From NCBI RefSeq assembly GCF_016808335.1, contig NC_053139.1, positions 15,742,782-15,806,781 on the forward strand: a DNA stretch of 64,000 bases. The letters are read 5' to 3'. This document shows, in pieces, positions 40,721-52,951 of the stretch (its first letter is position 1; every line of letters begins with the position of its first letter). Both the position numbers and the translations under genes were made by a program. Below the pieces are notes generated by a model. It was given only the letters and a program-made list of their open reading frames with translations. It was not told where the DNA came from and made no database searches. The stretch comes from Panicum virgatum (lineage: Eukaryota > Streptophyta > Magnoliopsida > Poales > Poaceae).

Positions 40721-42961
40721 GACTGGTGTTCAACCTCTTCCAGCCCAGCCCGGCGTCCCCTTTTCCTTTCTTCTACCGCCGACAGGTGGCCCCACCTGTT
40801 GCGGTCATCCCCTTCCCCGTGCGCAGCCAGGACTCTAGTTGAGTCCAAGCCCGACCCGACCCCGCGCCGCCGCAGCCTCGGCGTGGCCCGCACGCCAAGG
40901 AGCCCTACTCCGGCCTATAAAAGGCGCTGCCCCGCAGCCCCTGGAACCCCAAACCCGCAGCCACCGCCGTCGCTTGCGAATCCCTAGCCGCACCGCCACC
41001 ATTGTTGGGAGCTCGGAGCTCTCTGCGACGCTGCCATTACTCCACTCCCTCGTCGTGCTTAAGCCGCCCTGGAGCTTCGCGTGGTGGTGAGGATCCTCGC
41101 CAACCCCTTCGCCCTCTCTCCCTTGCTCTGTTCCACCAGCGTTTGCACCACCTTCCCGGCCCTGCGCACGCTCGCCAAGGTCTCCATCGGCCTCCTCATC
41201 ACGCGCATGACCTCCCCGGCGTTTCCCCTACCCCGAATCGTGCCCGGAGCACTGTTTTCGAATAAGTCCGGCGACCTCGCCGCCGCCCGCCGCCGCAGAC
41301 CTCACCGCCGGCCGACTCACCACCGCCGCTCATTCCGCCCTACTGTCCTGATCCGTCCGATCAAAATCTAAAGGTCCAGATCAGATCTAAAACCCGGTCA
41401 ACAGTCCAGAACCGGTCAACTCCCATTTGTTTTGCAGAAAGGCCCCTCGGTTTTATGAGAATCAACCCGCGGTTCACCCTTGTCCAAAACTTATTACAAA
41501 ATAGCCCTTTTTCTTACACTTTAACCCCTGACCTTTTACAAAATCGAACCCACCGTCCAGAAGTCTTTTTACTTGTTAGCCCCTGTAGTTTAGGTTTAAT
41601 CTCATTTTAGTCCCTGGTTTCTTAAGAACTAGCCCCTGGAAGTTTAAATCTATCGCAAACAAGTCCTTAGAACCTTGTTTTAGCCATATCTTTCACGTTT
41701 CAACTCCGTTTTCAGCGATTCTTGCGCTCACGTGATCCTTGTGATGTGTGCAATAGCTTTATAACCTTTTTATTCTCTGTGAGCACAATTTGTTGTGTCT
41801 TACAAATCTTTTATCTTTTCTGTTAGTTCTTAACCCTTTTGTTAATCACGACTAGATCCCTGAAGCACCGTTTAGTCTATAGAATCGCCGTTTTAGTTCC
41901 GTTTTTCGTGTTTCTTGCGCTCTCGTAACCGTAGTAGCGAGCCCTATCCTTTAGTGCATTCTTCTAAAGATTTTATCTTGTTTGGTGTATTGTCCTTAGA
42001 TGTACTTGTTGTTTGCTTTGTATGTTTGCTCGATGATTGCTCCGAGTAGAAGGATCGTCGTTTGAAGATTGAAGATCAAGAGTTCCAAGTGAGCAAAAGC
42101 TGAAGAGCAATAAGAGTAGCTTTTCATTGGAGAAAGGTAAGTGACCCTAACCATCCTTCTATGTGTGCTTATTTACAAGAGTATTATGATTAAATTGGAA
42201 CTTGGAGAACCACCCAAGAAAACCGTACAACTATAATACTATATGGCTCTGGTCTTGGCTAAGTAATTAGATGAACTATATGTTGTGTTGAGGTTGTTTT
42301 GCTTGGTGGTTATGAGTTTGTGTTGTGGAGCGGGTGAAGGAAGCTGTGTCTTCTGAGGGACCGCAAAGGCAGGGACCAACACATACATATAGGGATTCTT
42401 CGGAAAGGCCTCGTAGCGTCCCTATGCAATCACACCTCGGAAGTGTGGTATTGTGCCTAGCTAGCACATTGCGTGGTTGGGTTCAAAGTTCTTCGGAACT
42501 TTTACGCGAATTGTTGTGAAAGTGTACAACCTCTGTAGAGTGTAAAACTGATATATCAGCCGTGCTCACGGTCACGAGCGGCTTGGACCCTCACATGATT
42601 AATAAACTTAAAGATGGATATAAATCACATTCTGGTTATTTTTTGTGGCTTTGCTGAGTACCAACCCTAAGTGTACTCACCCTTGCTTACTGCTGCTTAG
42701 AAGGAGAATGTTGTGGTGAAGTCTGTTGAAGATGTTGCTGAGTTCTATGCGTACGCAACCCCCAGTCGATTGCCTGTGAATTTTGGAGCCTTCGTTTCCA
42801 GGATAAGTTGTATAACTCTGATAATCTTTTATTTGTTGTAATTCTCTTTTACATGATACTGTTACTGATTATTCACTTATGATGTCTCTATATGTATGAA
42901 ACTTGATCCTGGCATATATATAGCTATGCATTCGGTTTTGTCCTAAAAACCGGGTGTGACA
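40721..42961 (+). mobile_element. gypsy LTR, probably truncated at its 5' side, replacing 397 bp
   Basis: Ends AACCGGGTGTGACA at 42,961, a common grass gypsy LTR end. A TATA box (CCTATAAAAGG, about 40,914) is followed by a GC-rich leader. Further right are long AT-rich stretches and the CTCTGTAGAGTGTAAAAC block. No clear TG start or target duplication is seen. Against unit 1, bases equivalent to 25,396-25,792 are missing at the site. No gag or pol is present, so this is a solo or broken LTR. Confidence 0.6.
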
Positions 42962-44332
42962 ATAAGTTTTTGACAAATGTCACATCATTTATTTGTAAAA
43001 CATCAAACATTTCTTCTGATCAATTAATTTCCTTTTGTTGATACTAGTAGTCAAATTGTCCTTTTAAGCACACTATAGCAGGCTAAAGGTTGACGCTATC
43101 TTGGTTCAACGAAAGAAACAAATGGAATTTTCCGTGCCCTAAACATTCAGAGAAAAATTAATATTGTTATGGCGTTGGAGGTGGCGTGCTTGACTATGCA
43201 TCTGCCTGCAGTATTCAAATACATGTCATATTGTTGACTTTTAAAATGTTTTGTTTGATTCAATCGATTTTTCATTGGATGCTACCAATAGTCAAAGGTC
43301 ATTATTTTTGTATGTCTTGCAGGCTAAATATTTTGAGGCTATCCAGGTTCAATGAAAGAAATAATCAGGGATCTTAAAGTTTGCAGACTGAATATTTAGA
43401 AAAAAAAATGTTCTGAACAGAGAGGCATCGTCCTGGACTGGGTACTAAACTAGTGATGAACTAGAAAGGCCGCACAGCTTTGCTGCGCGAGACCTGATTT
43501 TTACATTTTAATAGTATTATATGAAACTTTATTTGATACATGGAAGAAGAACGTAATTTGGTTGGTACAATTTTTTTTAAGCTTGTGACGGATGCGAGAC
43601 GAATTGGTCAATTTGATAGTCGGTCCAACTCCAAGAAGTTATGTAGTGATACTTTATTTTTGTTCATCTACAATGAAGAGTATATGAAGTTGTCATGAAG
43701 TATGTTCTTTCTTTGTCGATAAAGTTTTTCTGCATCACATCATGATCAGGTTCTAAGAGAAACTAATATATATTTTTGGAGGGGTAAAAGAAACTAATAT
43801 ATTGTACTATTACATATAATGGAAACTCCCTTTTTATATTGAAGCATTCTTTGTACATGAAAAGTCGAGGGAAAGCAACACACATCAGCACAGCAAATTC
43901 TAGACTTGTCAGTTTGTAGGTTTGGAACCTAGGGTGCAAAATTTTTCTACGTTAGAGATAGCAACACATAGAAAAATCTAGTCCACATCTAGATAGTTTT
44001 TGAAATAGGTTTTTATATGTGCTTTGAGCATTAGTTTTTAGATATCATAATTCACCCTCTCTTAAGGTGTCATGGTCCTTTCATTGGGGAAGGTACTGAC
44101 TTCATGCAGCACTGACCGGCAACATCAAACGATCAAACACGGTAAAGTGACGTTCATCTGCTGATCCAATCATGTTGCTGAATAATTTGTTGTCATTCAG
44201 ACCAATTCATTCAGACCAATTCGAGAGGAGCCATATAGCAACACCTTTGGGATTGGTCATACATTCCTAACCACAAGATGTAATAGTATAAGAACTGCCA
44301 GGAGAAGTTTTCCACAGCAATCTCAGTCACCG
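42962..44332. other. intergenic region of unit 2, right half
   Basis: Aligned with 25,793-26,847 of unit 1. It holds about 520 extra bases (about 43,637-44,152) and lacks about 200 bases equivalent to 26,541-26,745. No gene is recognised. Confidence 0.4.
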
Positions 44333-44925
44333 AGGCCACTACTGTCAGCTACCTACAACCTATCCACAGTGCTGGAAGATCCATCCTACGTTGGCTTCTC
44401 GGCATCAACTGGTCCAATCAATTCACTATATTGTGTAACTGGCTGGAGCTTGGGCATAAACCGTCCAGCTCCCTTGATTGACATTACCAAGTTGCCAAAG
44501 CTGCCTCATGTTGGCCCAAAACCTCGGTCCAAGTTGCTTGAGATCATCCTACCAATAGCCACAGCCATATTCATCTTCCTTGTTGGAACAACTGTAATTC
44601 AATTGGTGCGGAGGAGAATGAAATATGCTGAGATAAATGAAGATTGGGAAGCTGAGTTTGGTCCACACCGCTTCTCATACAAGGATTTGTTCTATGCTAC
44701 AGATGGATTTAAGAATAAGAATCTACTCGGCCTAGGAGGATTTGGGAAGGTGTATAAAGGTCTGCTCTCTGTCTCAAAATTGGAGGTTGCTGTAAAAAGA
44801 GTGTCCCATGAGTCAAAGCAGGGAATGAAGGAGTTTGTTGCTGAGATTGTCAGTATTGGCCGGCTCCGACATCGCAACCTTGTCCAGCTACTCGGTTATT
44901 GCAGAAGAAAAGGTGAACTCCTATT
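44333..44925 (+). pseudogene. L-type lectin receptor kinase B2, 5' remnant
   Basis: Starts abruptly in the last third of the lectin domain (LLSATYNLSTVLEDPSYVGF). It runs through the transmembrane helix and the kinase P-loop (GLGGFGKVYKG), VAVKRV and RRKGELL, where the copia insertion begins. Signal peptide, promoter and most of the lectin domain are missing. The junction AGGC at 44,333-44,336 joins sequence equivalent to 26,847 and 28,583 of unit 1. Here the [12 protein letters not shown] frame is intact, which shows that the 2-base loss in B1 is specific to unit 1. Confidence 0.88.
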
Positions 44926-45023
44926 TGATAATCAAGTTTGGAACTTGGTTGATCAAATTGACAGTGTGAGACCTGTCGACTGTAAGTGGATTTTTAAGAA
45001 AAAATTAGACACGGATGGCAATG
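44926..45023 (+). mobile_element. displaced 98-bp copy of copia reverse transcriptase sequence
   Basis: Matches about 48,141-48,238 (DNQVWNLVDQIDSVRPVDCK) with about four base differences, and is in frame with the kinase remnant before it. It forms the left edge of the copia insertion, where a 5' LTR is expected. Confidence 0.85.
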
Positions 45024-45648
45024 GAGGTCACCTTGGAGCCATGGCGATGGAGCCCATTGTGATGAAAGAGGCCATACTATTCACAATATAATATGATTAT
45101 ATGCCTGTGATGTTTATTTTCCTGTCATACTATTCTTTCGTGCTTTTACATATGGTGGATGCTTTAATCATGATAGAATAGCTTCCCTCAGAAAAAAGTT
45201 GAGTTTTTTATGCCTGTTACCAATAGCTGCACCTATAAATTTTGATCGTTGTGTGGTAGGTTTACCTAAGTAGAGTACCCTCAGCTATCACTTTTGTATA
45301 GGGTGGATGTCAGACATTCACAAGCATAGTATTGGTTTACTCAGCAAAGCTATCAAAACAGTTTTGGGCTTTAAGGCATAGGGTTGGGGCCGGGGCATTG
45401 GATGCCACCCAACAAACAAGAGTCGCATAGAGATGTGATTAGTAATTTGTTACTTACCTGTATCACTACTTTTCTAGCCGTGATGCTAAAGCTCACTAGA
45501 ATTTTAGTGATTATGGATCTTGAACCACTATATGTCATTAGAGGGAAGATGACTTTGATATAGTAGGTTGTCTTTTGTTAAATCAGTTAATGAAAGTCTT
45601 TACATAAACTTAGTGCTGAAATCTTGCTTTACTTTAATGTTGTAGATC
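45024..45648 (+). mobile_element. copia 5' leader-like sequence without LTR
   Basis: Non-coding sequence leading into gag. The part near gag has short motifs that recall the leader after the PBS at 51,088-51,169 (GCATAGAGATGTGATTAG here, GCATATAGGTGATATG there). No LTR or primer-binding site is present on this side. Confidence 0.5.
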
Positions 45649-48600
45649 ATGTCTGCCAGTAACAATTCCGCTTTCAATTTGCGTTCTGTTCTTGAGAAAG
45701 AAAAGTTGAATGGAACAAACTTTATTGATTGGTAACGCAACCTGAGAATTGTTCTCAGGCAAGAGAAAAAGGAGTATGTTCTTGAGCAGCCATATCCTGA
45801 TGATCTCCCTGACAATGCAACTGCTGCTGATCGTAGAGCTTATGAGAAGCACTGCAATGACTCACTTGATGTCAGCTGTCTGATGCTCGCCACCATGTCC
45901 CCTGATCTGCAGAAGCAGTATGAGCATGCGGATGCTCATACCATGATCGAGGGGCTGCGTGGGATGTTTCAGAACCCAGCCAGGACTGAGAGGTTCAATA
46001 TCTCAAAGTCCTTGTTTGCGTGCAAGCTGCAAGAAGGTAGCCCAGTCAGTCCTCATGTGATCAAAACGATTGGTTACATTGAGACTTTGGACAAACTTGG
46101 TTCTGAACTTCACCAAGACTTGGCTACTGATGTTATTCTCCAGTCGCTCCCGGCGAGCTATGAGCCTTTTATCATGAACTTTCAGATGAATGGCTTGGAT
46201 AAAACATTGAGTGAGTTGCATGGGATGCTAAACACAGCAGAGGAGAGCATTAAGAAGAATCCCAATCATGTGATGATGATTCAGAAGGGGAACAAAAAGA
46301 GGAAGAATTGGACGCCTCCTAATCCCAAAGGTAAAGGCAAGGAAAAGAGTTCCAGTGGTGAGTCCTCGGGCTCTAAGCTAAAGCCAGCACCTAAGGCCAA
46401 ATCTGGCCCTACTTCTGAGGATGAATGCTTCCACTGTCATGAAAAGGGACATTGGTCTAGGAACTGCAAGAAGTACTTGGAAGAAAAGAAGAAGAAGAAG
46501 GGAAGTGAGACTTCCACTTCAGGTATAAATGTTATAGAAATAAATATTGCATTATCTTCTAGTGAATCATGGGTATTTGATACTGGATCGATGATTCACA
46601 CTTGCAAATCGTTGCAGGGTCTAAGTGAGACTAGAAGATTTGCAAGAGGCGAGTTGGACGTTCGTGTCGGCAATGGCGCAAAGGTTGCGGTGTTGGCGGT
46701 CGGCACTTACCACTTGTCTCTACCCTCCGGATTAGTTTTGGAATTAAATAATTGTTATTGCATTCCTGCTTTGAGCAAGAACATTATTTATTCTTCATGT
46801 TTGGAAGAAGTTGGTGATTTTAAGATTGTAATAGAGAACAAACGTTGTTCTATTTTTTGCAATGGTATTTTTTATGCTCATTGTCCATTAGTGAATGGAT
46901 TATATGTTCTTGATCTTAAGGATAAATCTGTCTGTAACATTAATACTAAGAGGCTTAGACCAAATGATTTGAATCCCACTTTTATTTGGCATTGTCGCTT
47001 AGATCATATAAATGAGAAGCGCATTGAACAACTCCATAAAGATGGATTGTTAAGCTCATTTGATTTTGAATCATTTGACACATGTGAGTCTTGTTTGCTT
47101 GGAAAGATGACCAAAGCGCCTTTCACTGGTCAGAGTGAGAGGGCGAGTGACTTGTTGGGACTTGTACATACCGATGTATGTGGACCAATTAGCTCAATAG
47201 CCAGAGGTGGTTTTCAGTACTTTATTACTTTCACTGATGACTTTAGTAGATATGGCTATATCTACTTAATGAGGCACAAGTCTGAATCGTTTGAAAAGTT
47301 CAAAGAATTTCAGAATGAAGTACAAAATCAATTAGGCAAGACAATTAAATTTCTGCGATCTGATCGTGGAGGAGAATATTTGAGCCTTGAATTTGGTGAT
47401 CATTTGAAGCAATGTGGAATTATTCCGCAGCTAACTCCGCCCGGAACGCCTCAATGGAATGGGGTATCCGAATGGAGGAACCGAACCTTGTTGGACATGG
47501 TTAGGTCCATGATGAGCCAAGCTGATCTTCCATTGTCATTTTGGGGTTATGCTCTTGAAACTGCTGCGTTCACACTGAATAGGGTTCCAAGTAAGTCTGT
47601 TGAGAAAAGACCATATGAGATATGGACTGGGAAGCGTCCCGGATTATCTTTTCTCAAAGTTTGCGGATGTGAGGCTTATGTCAAACGTTTGATGTCAGAT
47701 AAGCTCACTCCAAAGTCAGACAAATGCTTTTTGTGGGGTATCCTAGGGAAACCAAAGGATATTATTTTTACAATAAGGCGGAAGGCAAAGTGTTTGTCGC
47801 TCGCAATGGTGTTTTCTTAGAAAAGGAGTTTCTCTCAAAAGGATTTAGTGGGAGCAAGGTGCAACTTGAAGAAATTCAGGAAACACCCGAAACTGTTTCA
47901 GCAACCACTGAACATCCACGGGATGTGCAAGATGTTGCACAACCCGTAGTTGAGGCACCAGCCCCACGAAGGTCTATAAGGGTACGTCGCGCTACTGACA
48001 AGCTCAACCTCCTTATTACGGAGGAGCGCCACATATTATTGATGGAAAATGATGAGCCCTTGACCTACAAAGAAGCAATGATGGGACCCGACTCCGACAA
48101 ATGGCTTGAAGCCATGGAATCCGAGTTAAAATCCATGCATGATAATCAAGTTTGGAACTTGGTCGATCAAATTGACAGTGTGAGACCTGTCGACTGTAAG
48201 TGGATTTTTAAGAAAAAATTAGACATGGATGGAAATGTTCACATCTATAAGGCACGATTGGTGGCGAAAGGTTTCCGACAAATTCAAGGTGTTGACTATG
48301 AGGAAACCTTTTCGCCCGTCGCAATGCTAAAGTCTGTTCGGATTCTCCTAGCAATTGCCGCATATTATGACTATGAGATATGGCAAATGGATGTCAAAAC
48401 CGCTTTCCTTAATGGTCATCTAAGTGAGGATGTGTATATGACACAGCCTGAAGGTTTTGTCGATCCTAAAAATGCTGGGAAAATATGTAAGCTTCAGAGG
48501 TCCATCTATGGATTGAAGCAAGCATCTCGGAGTTGGAATATTCGTTTTGATGAAGTAGTCAAAGGGTTTGGCTTCATCAAGAATGAAGATGAGCCTTGTG

Positions 48601-49628
48601 TTTACAAAAAGGCTAGTGGGAGCGCACTTGTGTTTCTGGTCCTATATGTGGATGACATATTACTGATCGGAAATGATATTCCAATGCTTGAAGCCGTTAA
48701 AACCTCATTGAAAAAGAGTTTTTCGATGAAGAATTTAGGAGAGGCGGCTTATATTCTGGGTATTAGGATCTATAGAGATAGATCAAAAAGGCTAATTGGA
48801 TTAAGCCAAGACACGTACATTGACAAGATATTGAATCGGTTCAATATGCAAGATTCCAAGAAAGGTTTCTTGCCAATGTCACATGGCATTACTCTAAGCA
48901 AGAGTCAGTGTGCTACGACACCTAATGAGCAAAAGAGGATGAGTACAATTCCTTATGCTTCAGCCATAGGGTCGATCATGCATGCTATGCTTTGCACGCG
49001 CCCAGATGTTTCCTTTGCTCTAAGTGTTACGAGCAGGTATCAGTCAGATTTCGGTGAAGCTCACTGGACAATTGTAAAGAGTATCCTTAAGTACTTGAGA
49101 AGAACTAAGGATATGTTCCTAATATTTGGAGGCGAAGATGAGCTCCTTGTAAAGGGTTACACCGATGCTAGTTTTCAAACAGACAAAGATGACTCCAAAT
49201 CGCAATCCGGTTTTGTTTTCTGCCTCAATGGTGGGGCAGTGAGCTGGAAGAGTTCCAAGCAAGATACGGTGGCTGATTCGACGACAGAGGCCGAGTATAT
49301 TGTAGCTTCCGAAGCTGCAAAAGAAGCTGTTTGGATCAGAAAGTTTGTTTCTGACTTGGGTGTTGTTCCTAGTCCGTCCAGTCCAGTGGACCTCTATTGT
49401 GATAATAGTGGTGCCGATGCACTAGCAAAGGAGCCTAGAACAACTAAGAAGTCCAGACATATACTGCGGAAGTATCACCTCATCCGTAACTTTGTTGAGA
49501 GAGGTGATGTGAAGGTTTGCAAGGTGCACACGGATTCAAACGTTGCTGATCCGTTGACGAAGCCTCTCCCACAACCAAAGCATGAGGCGCACATGAGATC
49601 TATGGGTATTAGATACTTACATCAGTGA
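45649..49628 (+). pseudogene. copia gag-pol polyprotein, nearly complete, two lesions
   Basis: ATG at 45,649. Gag follows with a CCHC knuckle (CFHCHEKGHWSRNC, about 46,429), then protease (WVFDTGS), GAG-pre-integrase (FIWHCRLDHINEKR), and integrase with HTDVCGP, TDDFSRYGYIY and SDRGGEYLS. After a frame change come the integrase tail, reverse transcriptase (ARLVAKGFRQIQGVDYEETF, then YVDDILLIG) and RNase H (GYTDASFQTDKDDSKSQSGF through ADPLTKPLPQP). Lesions: a TAA stop at codon 29 of gag (45,733) and a one-base loss at about 47,727 between the two long frames (45,883-47,820 and 47,724-49,628). The rest is open, so the element is young. It would supply its own capsid, protease, integrase and reverse transcriptase if repaired elsewhere in the genome. 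Confidence 0.92.
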
Positions 49629-50579
49629 TTCTAGTGTGCGTGGGAGATTTTGTGTCATCAGTATGTTTATGTAATGATAAATAATTGTTATTTGTTCCAT
49701 GGATGATTATTTTTACATTGATTATCAAGTATGTGACTTGTTCGTGAAACTCTTTGTTGACAATGATATGATTCTAAATTATCCCTAGTTTATGTCGTTG
49801 TGTGGGACAACAACGACGTTGAGACTAGCACATGCATTAATTGATGATCATGTTTCACGGATCATGGATATGGAGATATCGGATTAATGATGTGGACACA
49901 TGTTGGTGAACATGGTGTTGGATTGACCCACTCCAAGACAATGTTGGGATTGTTATTTTGTATGTGCCATCAATTGTTTTTGAGTGTTATACCTACTGGA
50001 TCCTTAGACCTGAGATCGCCATTGTTTCTCACTGTATGTAGTGGTGCATCTTGGGGCTACTAAACGCTACTCCGTGATTGGGTAGTTACAAAAGTAGCTT
50101 ACAGGTGTGTCATAAAACATGGAATGGGATGTGAGCGGATCAAGATGGAATTTGCCCCTCCTAGATAACAGGAGAGATATCTCTGGGCCCCTCGAGATAG
50201 TTGGATTTGAAAGTGTATGGCCATGCCAAAGTGATTAAAGAGTTAATCATGATGACTAAAGGTTAGTTATGAATAGAATCCACTATTAGATCGAGAGAAT
50301 GGTCGAGCTATCACAAAGGTGGCACGCATGTCGCTTTGAGCTTGACTGGTATCGTGTGGCAAAGAGATCGGTGTATGAGTATATCTAAGGTTCGGCCGAT
50401 ATGATCTTTATGTGTATTTGTGAGTCACTATGCCCTGCTAGGTGCCGCTATTGACTAGTGATTTGGAAATGATTTCCGATCACGACCACCTACACATGAA
50501 CCTAACGGGTCACACACTTAAGGGGTTTGGAATGTTGAAAAGCTTGCCTGTATGATTGTCTCTAGTGCAAGTGGGAGAT
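49629..50579 (+). mobile_element. copia 3' untranslated region and polypurine tract
   Basis: About 950 bases without coding potential end in the purine tract AAGTGGGAGAT (50,569-50,579), directly before the LTR. The length is unusual but known for copia elements with long 3' regions. Confidence 0.75.
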
Positions 50580-51073
50580 TGTTGGTGATATGCCCAAGAG
50601 CCTATCATCACAATACGGTTTAAAGGCCCAAGAGGATATTGATCCAAGAGGGATTAGGGTTACTAATGGGCCTATGAGATAGAAGCCCATTAGTACCCTC
50701 TATATATACGAGGGAGGGGCTAGGGGGGCGATACCCCGGTGAGCCGCGCCACCTCCTAGCCGCCGCCCCTCCCTCTCTCTCTCGGCCGCCGCCCTTGCCG
50801 TGCGTGCGGTGCTAGCACACCGACGCCCGGCGTTTCATCCCCGTACGTGTGGACTCTGTGGAGGCGCTGTTGCGACTGCTGCGCTGATCGGCTGCTGGGA
50901 TCAAGTACGAGGAGCTCGGTTCGTGGGACGTGATCGACTACTTCCTCTACATCGACGCGCGACTTCTTCAGCTGCGCTGCGCGTCTAGTGGTAACGATCT
51001 ATGATCTTCTACTCGCAAGCGTCTTGGGTATATGCGGTAGTGGTGCTAGCGTAGCCTACCCGATTTACCTACA
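50580..51073 (+). mobile_element. copia LTR, the only one of the insertion
   Basis: 494 bp, TGTTGGTGATATGCC to TTTACCTACA. Contains a TATA box (CTATATATACGAGG, about 50,700). It lies 3' of the polypurine tract, as a 3' LTR should, but a primer-binding site follows it. Confidence 0.85.
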
Positions 51074-51074
51074 G

Positions 51075-51087
51075 TGGTATCAGAGCC
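51075..51087 (+). other. primer-binding site for initiator tRNA-Met
   Basis: TGGTATCAGAGCC, the classic plant copia PBS, directly after the LTR. It belongs 3' of a 5' LTR, yet here it is followed by 82 bases of leader and then kinase sequence. Confidence 0.9.
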
Positions 51088-51169
51088 ATCTTGCGTAGTT
51101 TTTGGTCTGGATCTTTTGCATATAGGTGATATGTTGTTGTAGTAGATTGGATCTATTACAACAACATGG

Positions 51170-51995
51170 CAGTATTGGCCGGCTCCGACATCGCAACCTT
51201 GTCCAGCTACTCGGTTATTGCAGAAGAAAAGGTGAACTCCTATTGGTATATGAATATATGTCAAATGGCAGTCTTGACAAGTATTTACATTGTGAAGAGG
51301 GCAAACCCACTCTGAATTGGGCTCAAAGGTTTCAAATCATCAAAGGTGTAGCATCCGTCCTATTCTACCTCCATGAGAGGTGGGAGAAAGTTGTAATTCA
51401 TCGAGATATCAAGGCAAGCAATGTGCTCCTTGACAGTGAGATGAATGGACGCCTAGGTGACTTTGGTCTTGCAAGACTGTATGATCATCGCACTGATCCA
51501 CAAACAACCCATGTGGTTGGTACAATGGGGTATCTAGCCCCAGAACTGGCACGCACCGGTAAGGCAACCACTCAGACAGATGTCTATGCATTTGGCATTT
51601 TCATTCTTGAAGTAACCTGCGGGCAAAGGCCTATCAATAGTCATGCAGATGATAGTTCCCAGATCTTGGTTGATTGGGTTGTTGAGCATTGGCACAAAGG
51701 ATCACTCACATACACACTTGACAGTAGATTACAAGGCAACTACAACTCTGATGAGGTCAGGCTGGCATTAAATCTTGGTTTGTTGTGCGCACATCCATTT
51801 TGCAATGCAAGGCCTAATATGCGTCAAGTCATACAATACCTTAACGGTGAGATGCCACTCCCGGAGCTGATGCCCACAAACAGAAATTACGGTGTGTTGG
51901 GCCTGATGCTAAATGAAGGTTTTGACCAATATTCAGCATTGGCGTCCACAGTTGGCAGCAGTTGCATGACGTCCAGCCTCTCAAGTGGACGATGA
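51170..51995 (+). pseudogene. L-type lectin receptor kinase B2, 3' remnant
   Basis: Resumes at CAGTATTGGCC and therefore repeats the 75 bases that end the 5' remnant. The frame then runs to a normal stop at 51,995: [46 protein letters not shown] and a C-terminal tail that B1 has lost. The activation segment reads YDHRTDPQTTH where B1 and the A copies have YDHGTDP. A frame begins within the copia leader (51,126), so an LTR-driven transcript could in principle make a free kinase fragment; this is inference only. Confidence 0.88.
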
Positions 51996-52951
51996 TAATA
52001 GATAGATGCCTTACCCATGGCCATATCATCTTGCAGTTAGTAAGCCTGATTAAGTTATGGTATGGAATCTACTGTAATTCTTATTCCTAGTGTCATAATA
52101 CTTACCTCAGGGATTCTGAAGCAGAAAATAATCTGTCAAGTCTCTGTTTCTTCCTACTTCATGGTTTTTATATGCTTCGATGCAAGGCTTATGCTGTCAG
52201 ATCTTGTATACTGTTGTAGAGTCTGTACATGTCAACTCTTGTAAATAGTCTTAAAATGCTGCACTGCACAAAGGATACTCTAATATATTGAAGACAACAG
52301 TTGACAATTTGACATTCCGATGCTACAGCAAAGGAATACTTACCCATGGCCATATCGTCTTGTAGTTAGCAGGCCTGATTAAGTCGTCCACTGTGTTTCT
52401 TATTCCTAGTGTCATAATACTTACCTCAGGGATTCTGAAGCAGAAAATAATCTGTCAAATCTTTGTTTCTTCCTGCTTCATGGTTTGACTTTCCAATGCT
52501 CCATCAAAGGAATACTTGGCATGTACCACCAGAACGCGCGCTCAGTAGTCAATAGTCATGTTAGAATCATGTAGTTTTCTATATCCATTAGAGATGATAA
52601 GCAGTTAAACACTTGCTGGACTGATGGTATTAGAGCAGCTAGATAGGATCTATAAGAATTCAAAACACAGCAATATTTCAAAGGGCTTGAATGCACCACA
52701 GAAAGCATGCAGGAAATCAATGACCCACAGGAGAAGACATGAGGTGTATGTAATAGCTCATTCCATAGAAGTGGCCAAAGAGAAATGTATTTCGGCGGTG
52801 CAGCAGCACAGCCTCCATGGGAGGGGACCCTGCTCGCTCGCTGGTGAGCCTACCTGTGGGACGGGGTTGATCCCCGGGTCCGGGTCACCGGGCTGCTTCG
52901 GCCCCACTGAGCAGGCGCAATCCCCCTCTCTCCATGGCATGGAGCCGCCTG
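51996..52951. other. 3' flank of kinase B2
   Basis: Copy of 29,927-30,885 with the same two internal repeat blocks. No gene is seen. Confidence 0.5.

Noticed and set aside
40799..41371. Frames of 60-96 codons in the unit 2 LTR
   Set aside because: GC-rich LTR leader after the TATA box; products are Pro/Arg/His-rich and without homology.
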